From assembly GCF_900102625.1 (NCBI RefSeq), contig NZ_FMZC01000010.1, positions 62,001 through 126,000 of the forward strand: a stretch of DNA of 64,000 nt, written 5' to 3'. A program made the translations under genes and the position numbers. The DNA is from Paracidovorax valerianellae. Its GTDB lineage: Bacteria > Pseudomonadota > Gammaproteobacteria > Burkholderiales > Burkholderiaceae_C. Below, one piece after another: positions 48,485-57,479 of the stretch; positions within the stretch are counted from its first letter, which is position 1; every line of letters begins with the position of its first letter. Under the pieces are notes generated by a model. It was not told where the DNA came from and searched no databases. It worked only from the letters and a program-made list of their open reading frames with translations.

Positions 48485-49492
48485 ATGAATCCGTCCGCCG
48501 AAACGCCGTTCATTTTTATCGGGGCCTCCGCCGGAGGCGTCTATGCCATGCTCGATCTCGTGACGGCGCTGCCGGCTGGATTTCCAGCACCTATTTTTTT
48601 CGTGCAGCACATCGGCTCCATGCGCAGCCATCTGCCCGACCTGCTCAACACGCGCGGCCCCAACCGCGCTCTCACGGCCCGGGACGGAGATGTGCCGCAG
48701 CCCGGCACGATCTATATCGCTCCCTCGGACCACCACATGCTCCTCGAAGGGGGTGTGGTGCGCCTCAGCCGGGGACCCAAGGAACACCATGCCCGTCCAG
48801 CCATCGATCCTCTTTTCCGGTCCGCTGCGCTCGACTGCGGAGCCCGTGCGGTCGGCGTGGTCCTCACCGGAATGCTCGACGATGGTACCGCCGGCCTGCG
48901 TGCCATCAAAGACTGCGGCGGCATTGCCGTGGTGCAAGACCCTGAAGATGCCTACGAGCCCAGCATGCCAAGAAGTGCGCTCGCTTGCGTGGAGGTGGAC
49001 CATGTGGTGCCGCTGGGCGGCCTCGGCGCGCTGTTGTGCCAGTTGGCGCAACCCCGTGCTCGCCGGCTGCCCGTGCTGCCGCCAATGTCGTGGCGCCGCG
49101 AGCACGCATTGGGAGCGGGAGACCACAACGTGGAAAACTTGATGGCGATTGCCGACCCTTCCACATTCACCTGCCCCGATTGCGGAGGGGTGCTGTTCGA
49201 ATTGAAGGACAAACGCCCGGTGCGCTATCGCTGCCACACGGGCCACGCCTTCAGCCTGCGAAGTCTCGCGCACACCCAGGAGCAGACCACCGATGCCGCG
49301 TTGTGGGCCGCACTGCGCACGCTGCAGGAGAAGGAATCCATCCTTCGCCATCTCGCCGATCTTCACCAGGGATCGGACGCGCAGACGACCGCGCAGGCAC
49401 TGCGCGAGGCCGACGAACTCGCCATTGCCTGCTCCGCGCTGCGCAGGCTCACCGAGAAATCGCCGAGCCCTGAAAGCTTTGGCGCTCCCTGA
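48485..49492 (+). CDS. Stand-alone CheB-type methylesterase with C-terminal zinc ribbon
   Basis: The 335-aa protein has the CheB catalytic triad as Ser15 (IGASAGG), His42 (FVQHIG) and Asp132 (TGMLDDGT) but no N-terminal receiver domain. After about residue 225 comes CPDCGG...CHTGHAF, a likely zinc ribbon, then a helical tail. CheB removes methyl groups from chemoreceptors; orphan forms are often not chemotactic and no che gene is near. It is divergent from the fusion gene with 264 bp between that hold no clear gene. Confidence 0.88.
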   Translation: MNPSAETPFIFIGASAGGVYAMLDLVTALPAGFPAPIFFVQHIGSMRSHLPDLLNTRGPNRALTARDGDVPQPGTIYIAPSDHHMLLEGGVVRLSRGPKEHHARPAIDPLFRSAALDCGARAVGVVLTGMLDDGTAGLRAIKDCGGIAVVQDPEDAYEPSMPRSALACVEVDHVVPLGGLGALLCQLAQPRARRLPVLPPMSWRREHALGAGDHNVENLMAIADPSTFTCPDCGGVLFELKDKRPVRYRCHTGHAFSLRSLAHTQEQTTDAALWAALRTLQEKESILRHLADLHQGSDAQTTAQALREADELAIACSALRRLTEKSPSPESFGAP

Positions 49493-49543
49493 GCCGGCAA
49501 CGCGCGGCCAGGGACGCCGCCGCACTCAGGAATCGATGGCGGA

Positions 49544-50686
49544 TCAGGCCACCGCGATACCGCTTTCCTGCGCAATGCGCGTGAAAAGCGCGAGGCTCTG
49601 GCCCACGACCTGGTCCATGTTGTAGTAGCGGTAGGTTCCCAGCCGGCCGGTGAACGTGACATCGGGTGTGCGCTCCGCCAATTGCTCATAGCGGCGATAA
49701 AGCTCCGCGTTCTCAGGGGCAGGCACGGGGTAGTAGGGGTCGCCCACGTCCGTCGGAAACTCCCGCGTGATGCTGGTGCGGGGATGCGACTGACCCGTCA
49801 GGTGCTTGTATTCGGTGATGCGGGTGAACGGTACATCCGGCGCCGGGTAGTTCACCACGGCCACTTCCTGGTACCAGGGTTGATCGAGCGTGCTGTGCTC
49901 GAAGCGCAGCGAGCGGTAAGGCAGCTTGCCATAGCAGTAGCCGAAGTATTCGTCCACCGGCCCGCAGTAGATCAGGTGCCTGTGGGGGGCCGTGTCGCGC
50001 ACGTCCAGGTAGTCGGTCCCTGGCATGAAGTCGATGTTGGGATGGTCGATCATGCGTTCGAACATGCGGGTATAGCCCTCCAGCGGCATGCACTGGAATT
50101 TGTCCTGGAAGTAGCGGTCGTCCGCGTCCGTGCGCGTCGGCACGCGCGACGTCACGGCCTTGTCCAGTTGCGATGCGTCGATGCCCCATTGCTTGCGCGT
50201 ATAGCCCTCGAAAAACTTGCGGTAAAGCTCTTCGCCCACCGCGCTCACCACGACGTCGCGCGAACTGCGGATCGTGGCCATTGGCGTGGCGCGCTCGGCG
50301 AGAAATGCCGCCGCGCCTGCCGAATCGAGATTCAGCCCGTACAGCCGGTTGATGGTGGTCAGATTGATCGGAATCGGCACGAGCTGTTCGTCCACCTTGG
50401 CCAGCACGCGGTGTTCGTAGGGTCGCCATGCCGTGAACTGAGACAGGTAATCCATGACCCGCTGCGAGTTGGTATGAAAGATGTGCGGACCGTAACGGTG
50501 GATCAGAACGCCCGCATCGTCCAGGCAGTCATAGGCATTGCCGCCGATGTGGTCCCGGCGGTCGACGATGAGGACGCGGCGGTCCAACTGGCTGGCCAGC
50601 CGTTCCGCGAGCACGCAGCCTGCAAAGCCTCCACCGACGATGAGATAGTCATACCGGCTGCGGGTGTCCGAGGGGGAAAGAGGCAT
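49544..50686 (-). CDS. glf: UDP-galactopyranose mutase
   Basis: The 380-aa FAD enzyme opens DYLIVGGGFAGCVLAERLA and has HIGGNAYD, RYGPHIFHTN and the later GRLGTYRYYNMDQVV block. It turns UDP-galactopyranose into UDP-galactofuranose for cell-surface glycans. The start at 50686 is the first ATG before the FAD motif. It is convergent with the CheB-like gene and 5 kb from the fusion glycosyltransferase and exporter, hinting at one galactofuranose-containing product. Confidence 0.96.
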   Translation of the reverse strand: MPLSPSDTRSRYDYLIVGGGFAGCVLAERLASQLDRRVLIVDRRDHIGGNAYDCLDDAGVLIHRYGPHIFHTNSQRVMDYLSQFTAWRPYEHRVLAKVDEQLVPIPINLTTINRLYGLNLDSAGAAAFLAERATPMATIRSSRDVVVSAVGEELYRKFFEGYTRKQWGIDASQLDKAVTSRVPTRTDADDRYFQDKFQCMPLEGYTRMFERMIDHPNIDFMPGTDYLDVRDTAPHRHLIYCGPVDEYFGYCYGKLPYRSLRFEHSTLDQPWYQEVAVVNYPAPDVPFTRITEYKHLTGQSHPRTSITREFPTDVGDPYYPVPAPENAELYRRYEQLAERTPDVTFTGRLGTYRYYNMDQVVGQSLALFTRIAQESGIAVA

Positions 50687-50830
50687 GGGGTTTCCTTGGG
50701 ATGGGATCGGAGAGAAGGGATGGCTTCCCATGGCAACCCGCATGCCTCGGCAGCGGGCCGCCACGCGGGAATGCGTCCCCTCAGGAATCCCGTTTGCCGC
50801 CGCGGCGGACGACACCCCACGGAGCGCCGC

Positions 50831-51730
50831 ATGATCACTGTCCATCACCTCAACTGCATCTCTGCCTGTCCACTGGGCGGGCGGCTCATGGACGGGCGCA
50901 GCCCTTCTGCGCTGCAGCGCGGCTGCCTGTGCTGCCACTGCCTGCTGCTGGAAACGGACCATGGGTTGATCCTCCTGGACACAGGCTATGGCCTGCGGGA
51001 TGTGAAAGATCCCCGCAGCCGGTTGAGCGGCATGTTCCTGCGCCTCATGGCTCCGGACTTCCGCGAAGAGATGACCGCGGTCCGGCAGATCGAACGGCTC
51101 GGTTTCAGGGCGACGGACGTTCGGCACATCGTGCTGACCCACCTAGACTTCGACCATGCGGGGGGACTGGACGACTTTCCGGAAGCCTCGATCCACATGC
51201 TGCAGATCGAGCGCGACGCCGCGCTGAGCCAGCGCACCTGGCTGGACCGGCAGCGGTTTCGCCCCCAGCAGTGGTCCAGTCGCGCGCGCTGGCAGGTCTA
51301 CGGTGATGGCCTGGGCGAGCCCTGGTTCGGCTTTGACTGCGTGCGGCAGCTTCGTGGTTTGCCACCGGACATCCTGCTCGTCCCGCTGACCGGGCACACG
51401 CTGGGGCACGCGGGGATCGCGGTGCGAACCGCGCAGGGCTGGAAAATGCTCGCCGGCGACGCCTATTTCTACCACCGCGAGATGGACGCCGAGAACCCCT
51501 GGTGCACGCCAGGATTGCGCTTGTACCAGACGGTCATGCAGAAGGACCGAAAGGCACGTCTCGCCAACCAGCAGCGCCTTCGCACGCTCAAAAGCCACTT
51601 CGGCAAGGACATCGAAATCTTCAGCGCGCACGATCCTGTCGAGTTCGAGCGTGTTGCTGGCCGTCCCGCTGGCGATCCTGCGCCGGCGCACCATCGCATG
51701 CCGTCGGCCGGCGCCCAGCCTGCGCTGTGA
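50831..51730 (+). CDS. MBL-fold metallo-hydrolase
   Basis: The 299-aa protein has the metallo-beta-lactamase metal motif as LTHLDFDHAGG, then GHTLGHAG with the next His and AGDAYFYH with the bridging Asp. The first part (LLLETDHGLILLDTGYG) is typical of the lactonase-like branch. Substrate unknown. It is divergent from glf with a 144-bp shared upstream region. Confidence 0.9.
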   Translation: MITVHHLNCISACPLGGRLMDGRSPSALQRGCLCCHCLLLETDHGLILLDTGYGLRDVKDPRSRLSGMFLRLMAPDFREEMTAVRQIERLGFRATDVRHIVLTHLDFDHAGGLDDFPEASIHMLQIERDAALSQRTWLDRQRFRPQQWSSRARWQVYGDGLGEPWFGFDCVRQLRGLPPDILLVPLTGHTLGHAGIAVRTAQGWKMLAGDAYFYHREMDAENPWCTPGLRLYQTVMQKDRKARLANQQRLRTLKSHFGKDIEIFSAHDPVEFERVAGRPAGDPAPAHHRMPSAGAQPAL

Positions 51731-51822
51731 ACGCCGTTACCGTGCGCCATGGGCGCGTTCTACGTTTCGCTCCCTGGACGTTTCAAGGGGTCGCGGTGCG
51801 ACACGGCCACCGTCTTCTCTGC

Positions 51823-52254
51823 TCAACCGCAGCACAGAAAGTGCTCCAGCCGTGCGGCCTCCACCACCCGGTCGGGTTGCGATAGAGCCAACGCCAAAGG
51901 AACACGGTGGTCGAGCGCGGCGTTGGGCTGTATCAACCATTCCGCGCAATCCCAGCCATCCATCCATGGACAAAGCTCGGCGGCGATGCGCCGGGGGCCG
52001 TCGCGCACCGCCATCCCGGCCGGATCGAACTGAAATCCCGGCAGCCACCAAGCGCCCTGGTAGCGAAAGCAGACCACGCTGTTGTAGTCGATTTCCCGCT
52101 GCAACCACTCGGGAATGCGGTCGCAGCTGTGGTGGGTGCCGCCCGCAGAGGCCAAGGCCTCTGCGGTTGCCAGGCCCCCGCTGGGCCAGAAGGCAAAGCG
52201 CAGCCGCTCGAACGCTGCATCCTGCGAATCCGGGGGCTGGCGGTCGAGCGGCAT
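51823..52254 (-). CDS. Hypothetical protein with MbcA/ParS/Xre-antitoxin-like C terminus
   Basis: The product of about 143 aa shows LQREIDYNSVVCFRYQ, WWLPGFQFDPAGMAV and WDCAEWLIQPNAALDHRVPL, resembling the toxin-binding half of MbcA/ParS/Xre-like antitoxins. No adjacent RES-type toxin is recognised. ATG 52254 has CAGGAA upstream, but the same frame stays open to ATG 52521 (MTEATAMPGF) with a better GGGAAGGGA site; codon use in that extension is poor, while another frame there looks coding. The N terminus is therefore unsettled. Confidence 0.6.
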   Translation of the reverse strand: MPLDRQPPDSQDAAFERLRFAFWPSGGLATAEALASAGGTHHSCDRIPEWLQREIDYNSVVCFRYQGAWWLPGFQFDPAGMAVRDGPRRIAAELCPWMDGWDCAEWLIQPNAALDHRVPLALALSQPDRVVEAARLEHFLCCG

Positions 52255-52497
52255 TTCCTGTGCCCTCGATGCAAACACTGGTGCTCCCTGACCACTGCGT
52301 GGGGGCCGGCGCCCGCCATCGAGATCGGCGTGAAGCGCATGACCCGCCAATCGGTCAGAGCCATGCCTTGGCGGAGCGATTGAATCAGGCAGTAGATGGG
52401 AGTGCACACGTTGAAACGGCATGGGTCGCTCGGCTGAAAGTGGACGCCGTGCCGCAGCAATTCGGGTGCCGGTGCAATGCTTCTGGTGCGTTGGAAA
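52255..52497 (-). other. Coding-like segment in a different frame upstream of the antitoxin-like gene
   Basis: In the minus frame with codons beginning at 52460, 52457 and so on, the peptide ELLRHGVHFQPSDPCRFNV then CTPIYCLIQSLRQGMALTDW reads naturally and, by my count, about four fifths of its third positions are G or C, as in real genes here. The frame continuous with the downstream gene has only about half. The segment has no good start and no stop before it enters the next gene in the wrong frame. It may be part of a frameshifted gene or a small overlapping one. Confidence 0.45.
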
Positions 52498-52556
52498 GCC
52501 TGGCATGGCAGTTGCCTCTGTCATTGCAAGTCCCTTCCCACTTTCTTGAGAAAAGC

Positions 52557-52865
52557 ATGTCTCTTGCCTTCCTTCGACAACTGGCAGCACAACCGCTGCC
52601 GCTCAACATCAGCGATCGCGACGGTATCGAAAACGTTCAGCGTCTGCGGGCCGCCGGCTTGATCGCCGCCTTGGTGCTGCGGCTCCCCCATCCAGACGGG
52701 ACGAGGGGCCGAACCATCGCCCGGGTGCTCGCCATCACAGGTGAAGGGCGCCGGGTACTGCGCAGCCTTTTCACGCCGGTTACCACCCGCGAACCCGTGT
52801 GGCGTCCGATCGACTTGGCCGTGTGTCCAACGCGTCCTGCGCATTCCGCAGCGCGGCAGCTTTGA
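52557..52865 (+). CDS. Small hypothetical protein
   Basis: The 102-aa product (MSLAFLRQLAAQPLPLNISD) has a short helix-rich N-terminal part, VQRLRAAGLIAALVLRLPH, and a beta-hairpin-like RTIARVLAITGEGRRVLR, suggestive of a winged-helix-like fold, but I do not recognise the family. Its stop overlaps the TTG start of the next gene (TTGA), so they are probably coupled. A longer open frame upstream has poor codon use and is not used. Confidence 0.6.
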   Translation: MSLAFLRQLAAQPLPLNISDRDGIENVQRLRAAGLIAALVLRLPHPDGTRGRTIARVLAITGEGRRVLRSLFTPVTTREPVWRPIDLAVCPTRPAHSAARQL

Positions 52866-54412
52866 CCGCAGGTTTTACCGGTGCGACCGGCCCATTGCAC
52901 GCTGATGTCGCCATCGCAGGCGGCGGCATCGCCGGCCTGGCCTGTGGCGAAATCCTGGCGCGCGCTGGCCTGCGGGTCGTGGTGTGCGAGGCCCAGGCGC
53001 ATCTGGGCGGGCGTGCTGCCAGCTTCCAGGATGCGACCACGGGCGACATGGTGGACATCGGGCCGCATGTGCTGTCCAGCGAGCACCGCAATTTCAACGC
53101 ACTGCTGGACCGTGTGGGGACGGCAGGCCACATCGCCTGGCAGCCCGACCCGCTCATCACATTGCTCGACGGCGATGCGCGGCTGCACATGCGTGCTCCG
53201 GCCTGGCCGGCACCGCTGCATGGGCTGCCGAACCTGCCCAACGCCGCGCGCTGCCTGTCCTGGGCGGACATGGCATCCAACTGGCGAGTCGCCTGGCGCG
53301 CCCTGCGCATGGGCGAGGACGAACTCCATGGCCTGGACCGGCTCAGTGCGCTGGTGTATCTGAACCGGCTCGGTGTCACACCGCGGGCGATCGAATGGTT
53401 CTGGTCGGCTGCGGTATTGGCCTTGCTGAACGTGCCCCTGGCGCGCTGCTCGGCCGAGGCGATGATGCGGGTCTTTCGGCTCATGCTGGGGCGTAGTGGC
53501 TACCACTTCGGCTTTCCGAAGGTGGCGTTGTCGCAGCTCTACGTCCCGGGCTGCCGCCGGGCCATCGAAAGCGCAGGCGGTGCGGTGCTCACCTCGGCCG
53601 CCGTGCGCACGCACCGCGTGTACGGCGGGCGTTTTCAAAGCATCGTGCTGGAGGACGGCCGGGAGGTAACCGCGTCGGCCGGTGTCTTCGCCCTGGCCCC
53701 CGATGCGTTGGCGCGCATGGCGCAAAGCGGCCACGCCGGCGTGGGCTTGCCGTTGCACGAAGCCCAACGGTTCGAGCCGGTGCGCTACTTGAGCACCTAC
53801 CTGTGGTTCGACAGGCCCGTGGCTGACGAACGCTTCTGGGCGTGCGTGGGCGCTTCAAGCGGATTGAATACCGACTTCTACGACCTCTCGAACATCCGCA
53901 ATGCCGGCAGTATGGCTGGGTCTGCGCCATCGCTGATCGCCAGCAATGCCATCCATGCCACGCAAGCGTGGGAATGGAGCGATGCGACCGTGATCGACCG
54001 CACGCTGCACCAGTTGGCCCGGTTCGCCCCGAGCGCCCGCGAGGCGCGCCTGGTGCATGCACGCGTGCACCGCATCCCCATGGCGGTACCGGCACCGCAG
54101 CCTGACACGCAGCGACTGCGGCCGCATGTGCGTTCCGGCGTCACGGGCCTCTACATCGCCGGGGACTGGTCGGCCACGGGCCTGCCTTGCTCCATGGAAA
54201 GTGCGGCAAGGTCCGCAGCGCTGGCAGCCGAGGCGGTGGGCGCTCAGCTGGGGCGCGCCGTGGCTCCAACCCTTGCGTTGCCAGAAACGACAGGGCTCGC
54301 GGCGTGGTTGCGCCGGGGCGACAAAGCTGTACACCAGCCACCGCGTAGCAGCAAGAAAGGCCCGGTGCCGCCTGCCACAGCCCATCCGCCGGCCGGCGGG
54401 GCCGCGCCATGA
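52862..54412 (+). CDS. FAD-dependent desaturase-like protein (phytoene desaturase/HpnE type)
   Basis: The 516-aa protein has the dinucleotide motif DVAIAGGGIAGLACGEILA, then HLGGRAASF and VDIGPHVLSS, and near the end GLYIAGDWSATGLPCSMESA, the FAD-contacting signature of the phytoene/zeta-carotene desaturase and hydroxysqualene dehydroxylase group. The middle FWSAAVLALLNVPLARCSA resembles HpnE. No other carotenoid or hopanoid gene is in view. Start is taken as TTG 52862 overlapping the previous stop; GTG 52799 is an alternative. The tail after about residue 465 is low complexity. Confidence 0.8.
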   Translation: MTAGFTGATGPLHADVAIAGGGIAGLACGEILARAGLRVVVCEAQAHLGGRAASFQDATTGDMVDIGPHVLSSEHRNFNALLDRVGTAGHIAWQPDPLITLLDGDARLHMRAPAWPAPLHGLPNLPNAARCLSWADMASNWRVAWRALRMGEDELHGLDRLSALVYLNRLGVTPRAIEWFWSAAVLALLNVPLARCSAEAMMRVFRLMLGRSGYHFGFPKVALSQLYVPGCRRAIESAGGAVLTSAAVRTHRVYGGRFQSIVLEDGREVTASAGVFALAPDALARMAQSGHAGVGLPLHEAQRFEPVRYLSTYLWFDRPVADERFWACVGASSGLNTDFYDLSNIRNAGSMAGSAPSLIASNAIHATQAWEWSDATVIDRTLHQLARFAPSAREARLVHARVHRIPMAVPAPQPDTQRLRPHVRSGVTGLYIAGDWSATGLPCSMESAARSAALAAEAVGAQLGRAVAPTLALPETTGLAAWLRRGDKAVHQPPRSSKKGPVPPATAHPPAGGAAP

Positions 54413-54441
54413 CTGGCCGCCGGTCGCCCTGGAGCGAGCCG

Positions 54442-54975
54442 TTATTCAAGGCGCCGGTTGCGCTTGCGCCGGCGTGACAGCGCCACGCACAGCACCAGCA
54501 GGCCCACGCCCACTGCGGCTTTGCGGGCAGCGCCGGCGGGGTTGTGGCGCAGCTCGGCAGGGCCTCCCATTTCGGCGTAGAGATTGGGCACATGGCCGCG
54601 CGTCAGATCGGAAACGATGCCTTCTCCGCTGTTGATCCGGTCCGCGAAGAGCAGCAGCAACCAGTGGCGCAGATCGTTTTCCGAATATTTGAAGGCCACC
54701 CGGCGCAGCATGCCGCTCAGCCCCTTGGGCGGCTGCGGCGTGCCGTAGATCGGCGTGATGCCTTCACGCTCGGTGGAGTGCAGCACCTCGACCGGCGAGT
54801 CCTGTTGCGGCGGCGGCTCGACCGGGTGCGGCAACCGTGGCGGCGTGCGCTCCATGGGGTGGGCCGGGCGGCGTGACCGGTCCAGGTCGGCCCCCCAGCC
54901 CACGATGTGTGCGTAACGGCTGTTGCTTTGGCTGGTGCCTTCTTTGGGCGCGGTGGACAGCAGGGTTTCTTCCAT
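54442..54975 (-). CDS. Hypothetical protein with C-terminal membrane helix
   Basis: The 177-aa protein has a Pro-rich N-terminal half, a more ordered middle (GLSGMLRRVAFKYSENDLRHW, LLLLFADRINSGEGIVSDL) and a single C-terminal hydrophobic helix (VGVGLLVLCVALS) followed by a basic RRRKRNRR end, typical of a tail-anchored protein facing the cytoplasm. I do not recognise the family. It is the last gene of the minus-strand group with the alcohol dehydrogenase, 32 bp downstream. Confidence 0.7.
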   Translation of the reverse strand: MEETLLSTAPKEGTSQSNSRYAHIVGWGADLDRSRRPAHPMERTPPRLPHPVEPPPQQDSPVEVLHSTEREGITPIYGTPQPPKGLSGMLRRVAFKYSENDLRHWLLLLFADRINSGEGIVSDLTRGHVPNLYAEMGGPAELRHNPAGAARKAAVGVGLLVLCVALSRRRKRNRRLE

Positions 54976-55007
54976 GATGGCGGGCTCCTTTCTTGTTCAC
55001 TGCCGGT

Positions 55008-56162
55008 TCACTGGTAGCTGCCTTGTGGCACCAGCACCGTCTTGATGCAGTTGTCGAGCTTGCTGGAGAAGATGTGATACGCATCGGCCACATGCTCCAG
55101 CGGCACGCGGTGCGTGATGATGCGGCGCGGCTCGATGCGGCCGGCCTGGATGTGTTCGATCAACCGTGGCAGATGGCGTTTCACGCTGGCCTGGTTCATG
55201 CGCAGGGTCAGGCCCTTGTTCAGGGCATTGCCGATGGGGACTGCGTTGAAAGTCGGCCCATAGACGCCCACGATCGAAACGTTGCCGCCCTTGCGGACGC
55301 AGTTGATGCACCAGTGCAGCACCGTGGCAGCGCCCGCCTGCAGCTTGAGCTTGACGCCCAGAAGCGTCTGGGCGAAATTGCCTGCGGCCTCGCAACCCAC
55401 GCAATCGATGCAGACGTCGGCGCCCAGGCCGTCGGTCATCTTCTTGATGTGGATGGCCATGTCGCCCACATCCTTGAAATTGATCACCTCGCACTGGGCG
55501 TATTCGCGAACGAAGTCCAGCCGGTACTCCACATGATCGACCACGATCACGCGCCCGGCGCCCATGAGCCAGGCAGACTTTGCCGCAAAAATTCCGATGG
55601 GCCCGGCACCGAAGACCACCACCGTGTCGCCTTCCCGGATGTCGCCCATCTCCGCAGCCTGGTAGCCGGTGGGCAGGGCATCGGTGAGCAGCACGGCATC
55701 GTCCTCGTCCAGCCCTTCGGGGATCACCGTGGGGCCCACGTCGGCCATGGGCACGCGCACGTATTCCGCCTGGCCTCCGTCGTAGCCCCCGGCCGTGTGC
55801 GAATAGCCGTAGATGCCGCCGACGGCCGTCGCCTCGGGGTTGGTGTTGTGGCAGTTGCCGTACAGCTCCTTCTGGCAAAAATAGCAGGAGCCGCAGAACA
55901 CGTTGAACGGCACCAGCACCTTCTGGCCCACCTTCAAGTGCTGGACGGCAGAGCCCACTTCGACCACCGTCCCGGTGAACTCGTGGCCGAACGTGGTGCC
56001 CACGCGCGTGTCCGGCACCAGCCCGTGGTACAGGTGGAGGTCGGAGCCGCAGATGCACGCCCGCGTCACGCGCACGATGGCGTCGCCGGGGTGTTCGATC
56101 TGGGGCTCTTGCTTGTGCGAGGTGCGGATGCGGTACGGTCCGCGGTATTCCATGGCCAGCAT
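55008..56162 (-). CDS. Zinc-dependent alcohol dehydrogenase (glutathione-independent formaldehyde dehydrogenase-like)
   Basis: The 384-aa medium-chain dehydrogenase has the catalytic zinc site CICGSDLHLYHG and GHEFTGTVVEVG, the structural zinc cysteines in CGSCYFCQKELYGNCHNTN, and the NAD motif VVFGAGPIGIFAA. The layout resembles Pseudomonas formaldehyde dehydrogenase and FdhA-like enzymes; the true substrate is unknown. The ATG at 56162 follows AAAGGAG. It lies downstream of the sdh-like genes on the same strand. Confidence 0.93.
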   Translation of the reverse strand: MLAMEYRGPYRIRTSHKQEPQIEHPGDAIVRVTRACICGSDLHLYHGLVPDTRVGTTFGHEFTGTVVEVGSAVQHLKVGQKVLVPFNVFCGSCYFCQKELYGNCHNTNPEATAVGGIYGYSHTAGGYDGGQAEYVRVPMADVGPTVIPEGLDEDDAVLLTDALPTGYQAAEMGDIREGDTVVVFGAGPIGIFAAKSAWLMGAGRVIVVDHVEYRLDFVREYAQCEVINFKDVGDMAIHIKKMTDGLGADVCIDCVGCEAAGNFAQTLLGVKLKLQAGAATVLHWCINCVRKGGNVSIVGVYGPTFNAVPIGNALNKGLTLRMNQASVKRHLPRLIEHIQAGRIEPRRIITHRVPLEHVADAYHIFSSKLDNCIKTVLVPQGSYQ

Positions 56163-56293
56163 GCGTGCTCCTTTGAGAAAGAGGGATGAGAGATGCGTGC
56201 CATGGACGTGGCAAGGCGTGTGCCGCGCCTCGCCTCGCCGTGGCGCTGGCCTGGTCTTCCTTACTGGCGGGGGCGTCCCGCCTGGCTCGCCGA

Positions 56294-56668
56294 TCAGCTG
56301 CTGAGCTTGTCGGGGTCCACCTTGGCCCAGAGGTTGCCTGCCTTGGACTGCAACGTGGAGATCAGGCTGCCGAGCACCTCGTCGGGAACCACCGTGCCGA
56401 AGCGCTGGCGCAGCACTTCGTCGGCCTGCACGGGCGGCTCCTTCGTGCCGAAGAAATAGTTGCCGTCTGCATCGTGCGGGGTAGAGCTTTCCAGCTCTTC
56501 GTAACGGGTGGCGAACCAGCGCCAAACCGCTGTCTTTTGCTGGATGGGTTGCGCGGTGCGCAGCCAGTCGTCGACGGGCTCGAAAAACGGCTGGGTCACG
56601 TCGCCGGCCTCCGGGGGCAGGTCGACCAGCATGCCGTCGGTCAGTTCATCGGTTGCGATCATCACCAT
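56294..56668 (-). CDS. Conserved-looking hypothetical protein
   Basis: The 124-aa acidic soluble protein (MVMIATDELTDGMLVDLPPE) contains aromatic-rich WLRTAQPIQQKTAVWRWFATRY and ends with WAKVDPDKLSS. No motif is recognised. It starts 37 bp after the sdhB-like stop, suggesting the same transcript. Codon use agrees with its neighbours. Confidence 0.75.
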   Translation of the reverse strand: MVMIATDELTDGMLVDLPPEAGDVTQPFFEPVDDWLRTAQPIQQKTAVWRWFATRYEELESSTPHDADGNYFFGTKEPPVQADEVLRQRFGTVVPDEVLGSLISTLQSKAGNLWAKVDPDKLSS

Positions 56669-56705
56669 AGGCTTGTCCTTCGAGGATGGAGAAGTTTTGG
56701 GCGCA

Positions 56706-57398
56706 TCAAAAACTGCGCCGCACCAGCGCCTTGCGCACGCCTTCGATCGCTGCAGCGGGGTTCAGTCCCTTGGGGCAGACATCTGCGCAATTCATGATCA
56801 CGCGGCAGCGAAAGAGCTTGTAGACATCGTTGAGGTCATCGACGCGCTCGGCCGTCGCACTGTCGCGCGAGTCCGCGATGAATCGGGCCGACTGCAGCAG
56901 CGCCGCCGGGCCCAGAAACCGATCGGGGTTCCACCAGTACGACGGGCATGAGCTGGAGCAGCACGCGCAAAGAATGCATTCGTACAGCCCGTTGATCGAA
57001 TCGCGTGCCTCCGGCGATTGAAGGCGCTCTTTCTCGGGCAGGGGGCCGTCCGAAATGACGTACGGCCGCACCGAGTGGTACTGCGCATAAAAGCGTGTCA
57101 TGTCCACGATCAGGTCGCGCACCACGGGAAAGCCCGGCAGGGGCCGGATCACGACCGGCTCCTTCAATGTGCTGACGTTGGTCAGGCAGGCCAGGCCGTT
57201 GCGGCCGTTGATGTTCATCGCGTCCGAGCCGCACACGCCTTCGCGGCACGAGCGCCGGTAGCTCAGGCCGGGGTCGTCGCGCTTGAGGCGCTCCAGCACG
57301 TCCAGCAGCATGCGCTCGCCCCGCAAGGGAACGTCGTAGTCCTGCATGCGGGGTTTTGCATCTTCGTCGGGGACGTAGCGGTAAATCGACAGTTTCAT
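56706..57398 (-). CDS. sdhB: Succinate dehydrogenase/fumarate reductase iron-sulfur subunit
   Basis: The 230-aa protein has the [2Fe-2S] set CREGVCGSDAMNINGRNGLAC and the [4Fe-4S]/[3Fe-4S] set CILCACCSSSCPSYWWNPD then CRVIMNCADVCPKGLNP. All cluster cysteines are present. It should carry electrons between a flavoprotein and membrane quinone. It lies 81 bp after sdhD, with no sdhA in between or anywhere in the window. Confidence 0.94.
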   Translation of the reverse strand: MKLSIYRYVPDEDAKPRMQDYDVPLRGERMLLDVLERLKRDDPGLSYRRSCREGVCGSDAMNINGRNGLACLTNVSTLKEPVVIRPLPGFPVVRDLIVDMTRFYAQYHSVRPYVISDGPLPEKERLQSPEARDSINGLYECILCACCSSSCPSYWWNPDRFLGPAALLQSARFIADSRDSATAERVDDLNDVYKLFRCRVIMNCADVCPKGLNPAAAIEGVRKALVRRSF

Positions 57399-57479
57399 GG
57401 AAGGCTTTCTCGTTCACAGGGAGACCGGTTCAGAAGGCATGGCAAGGATGGCGTCCCTTCTTTTGTCGTTTCTTCGTCT

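Noticed and set aside
49682-50830. Extended N terminus for the MBL hydrolase opposite glf
   Set aside because: The conserved part starts at 50831, and glf is intact on the other strand.
57399-57479. Search for a remnant of sdhA between sdhD and sdhB
   Set aside because: The 81 bp hold no FAD-binding motif or recognisable fragment in any frame.
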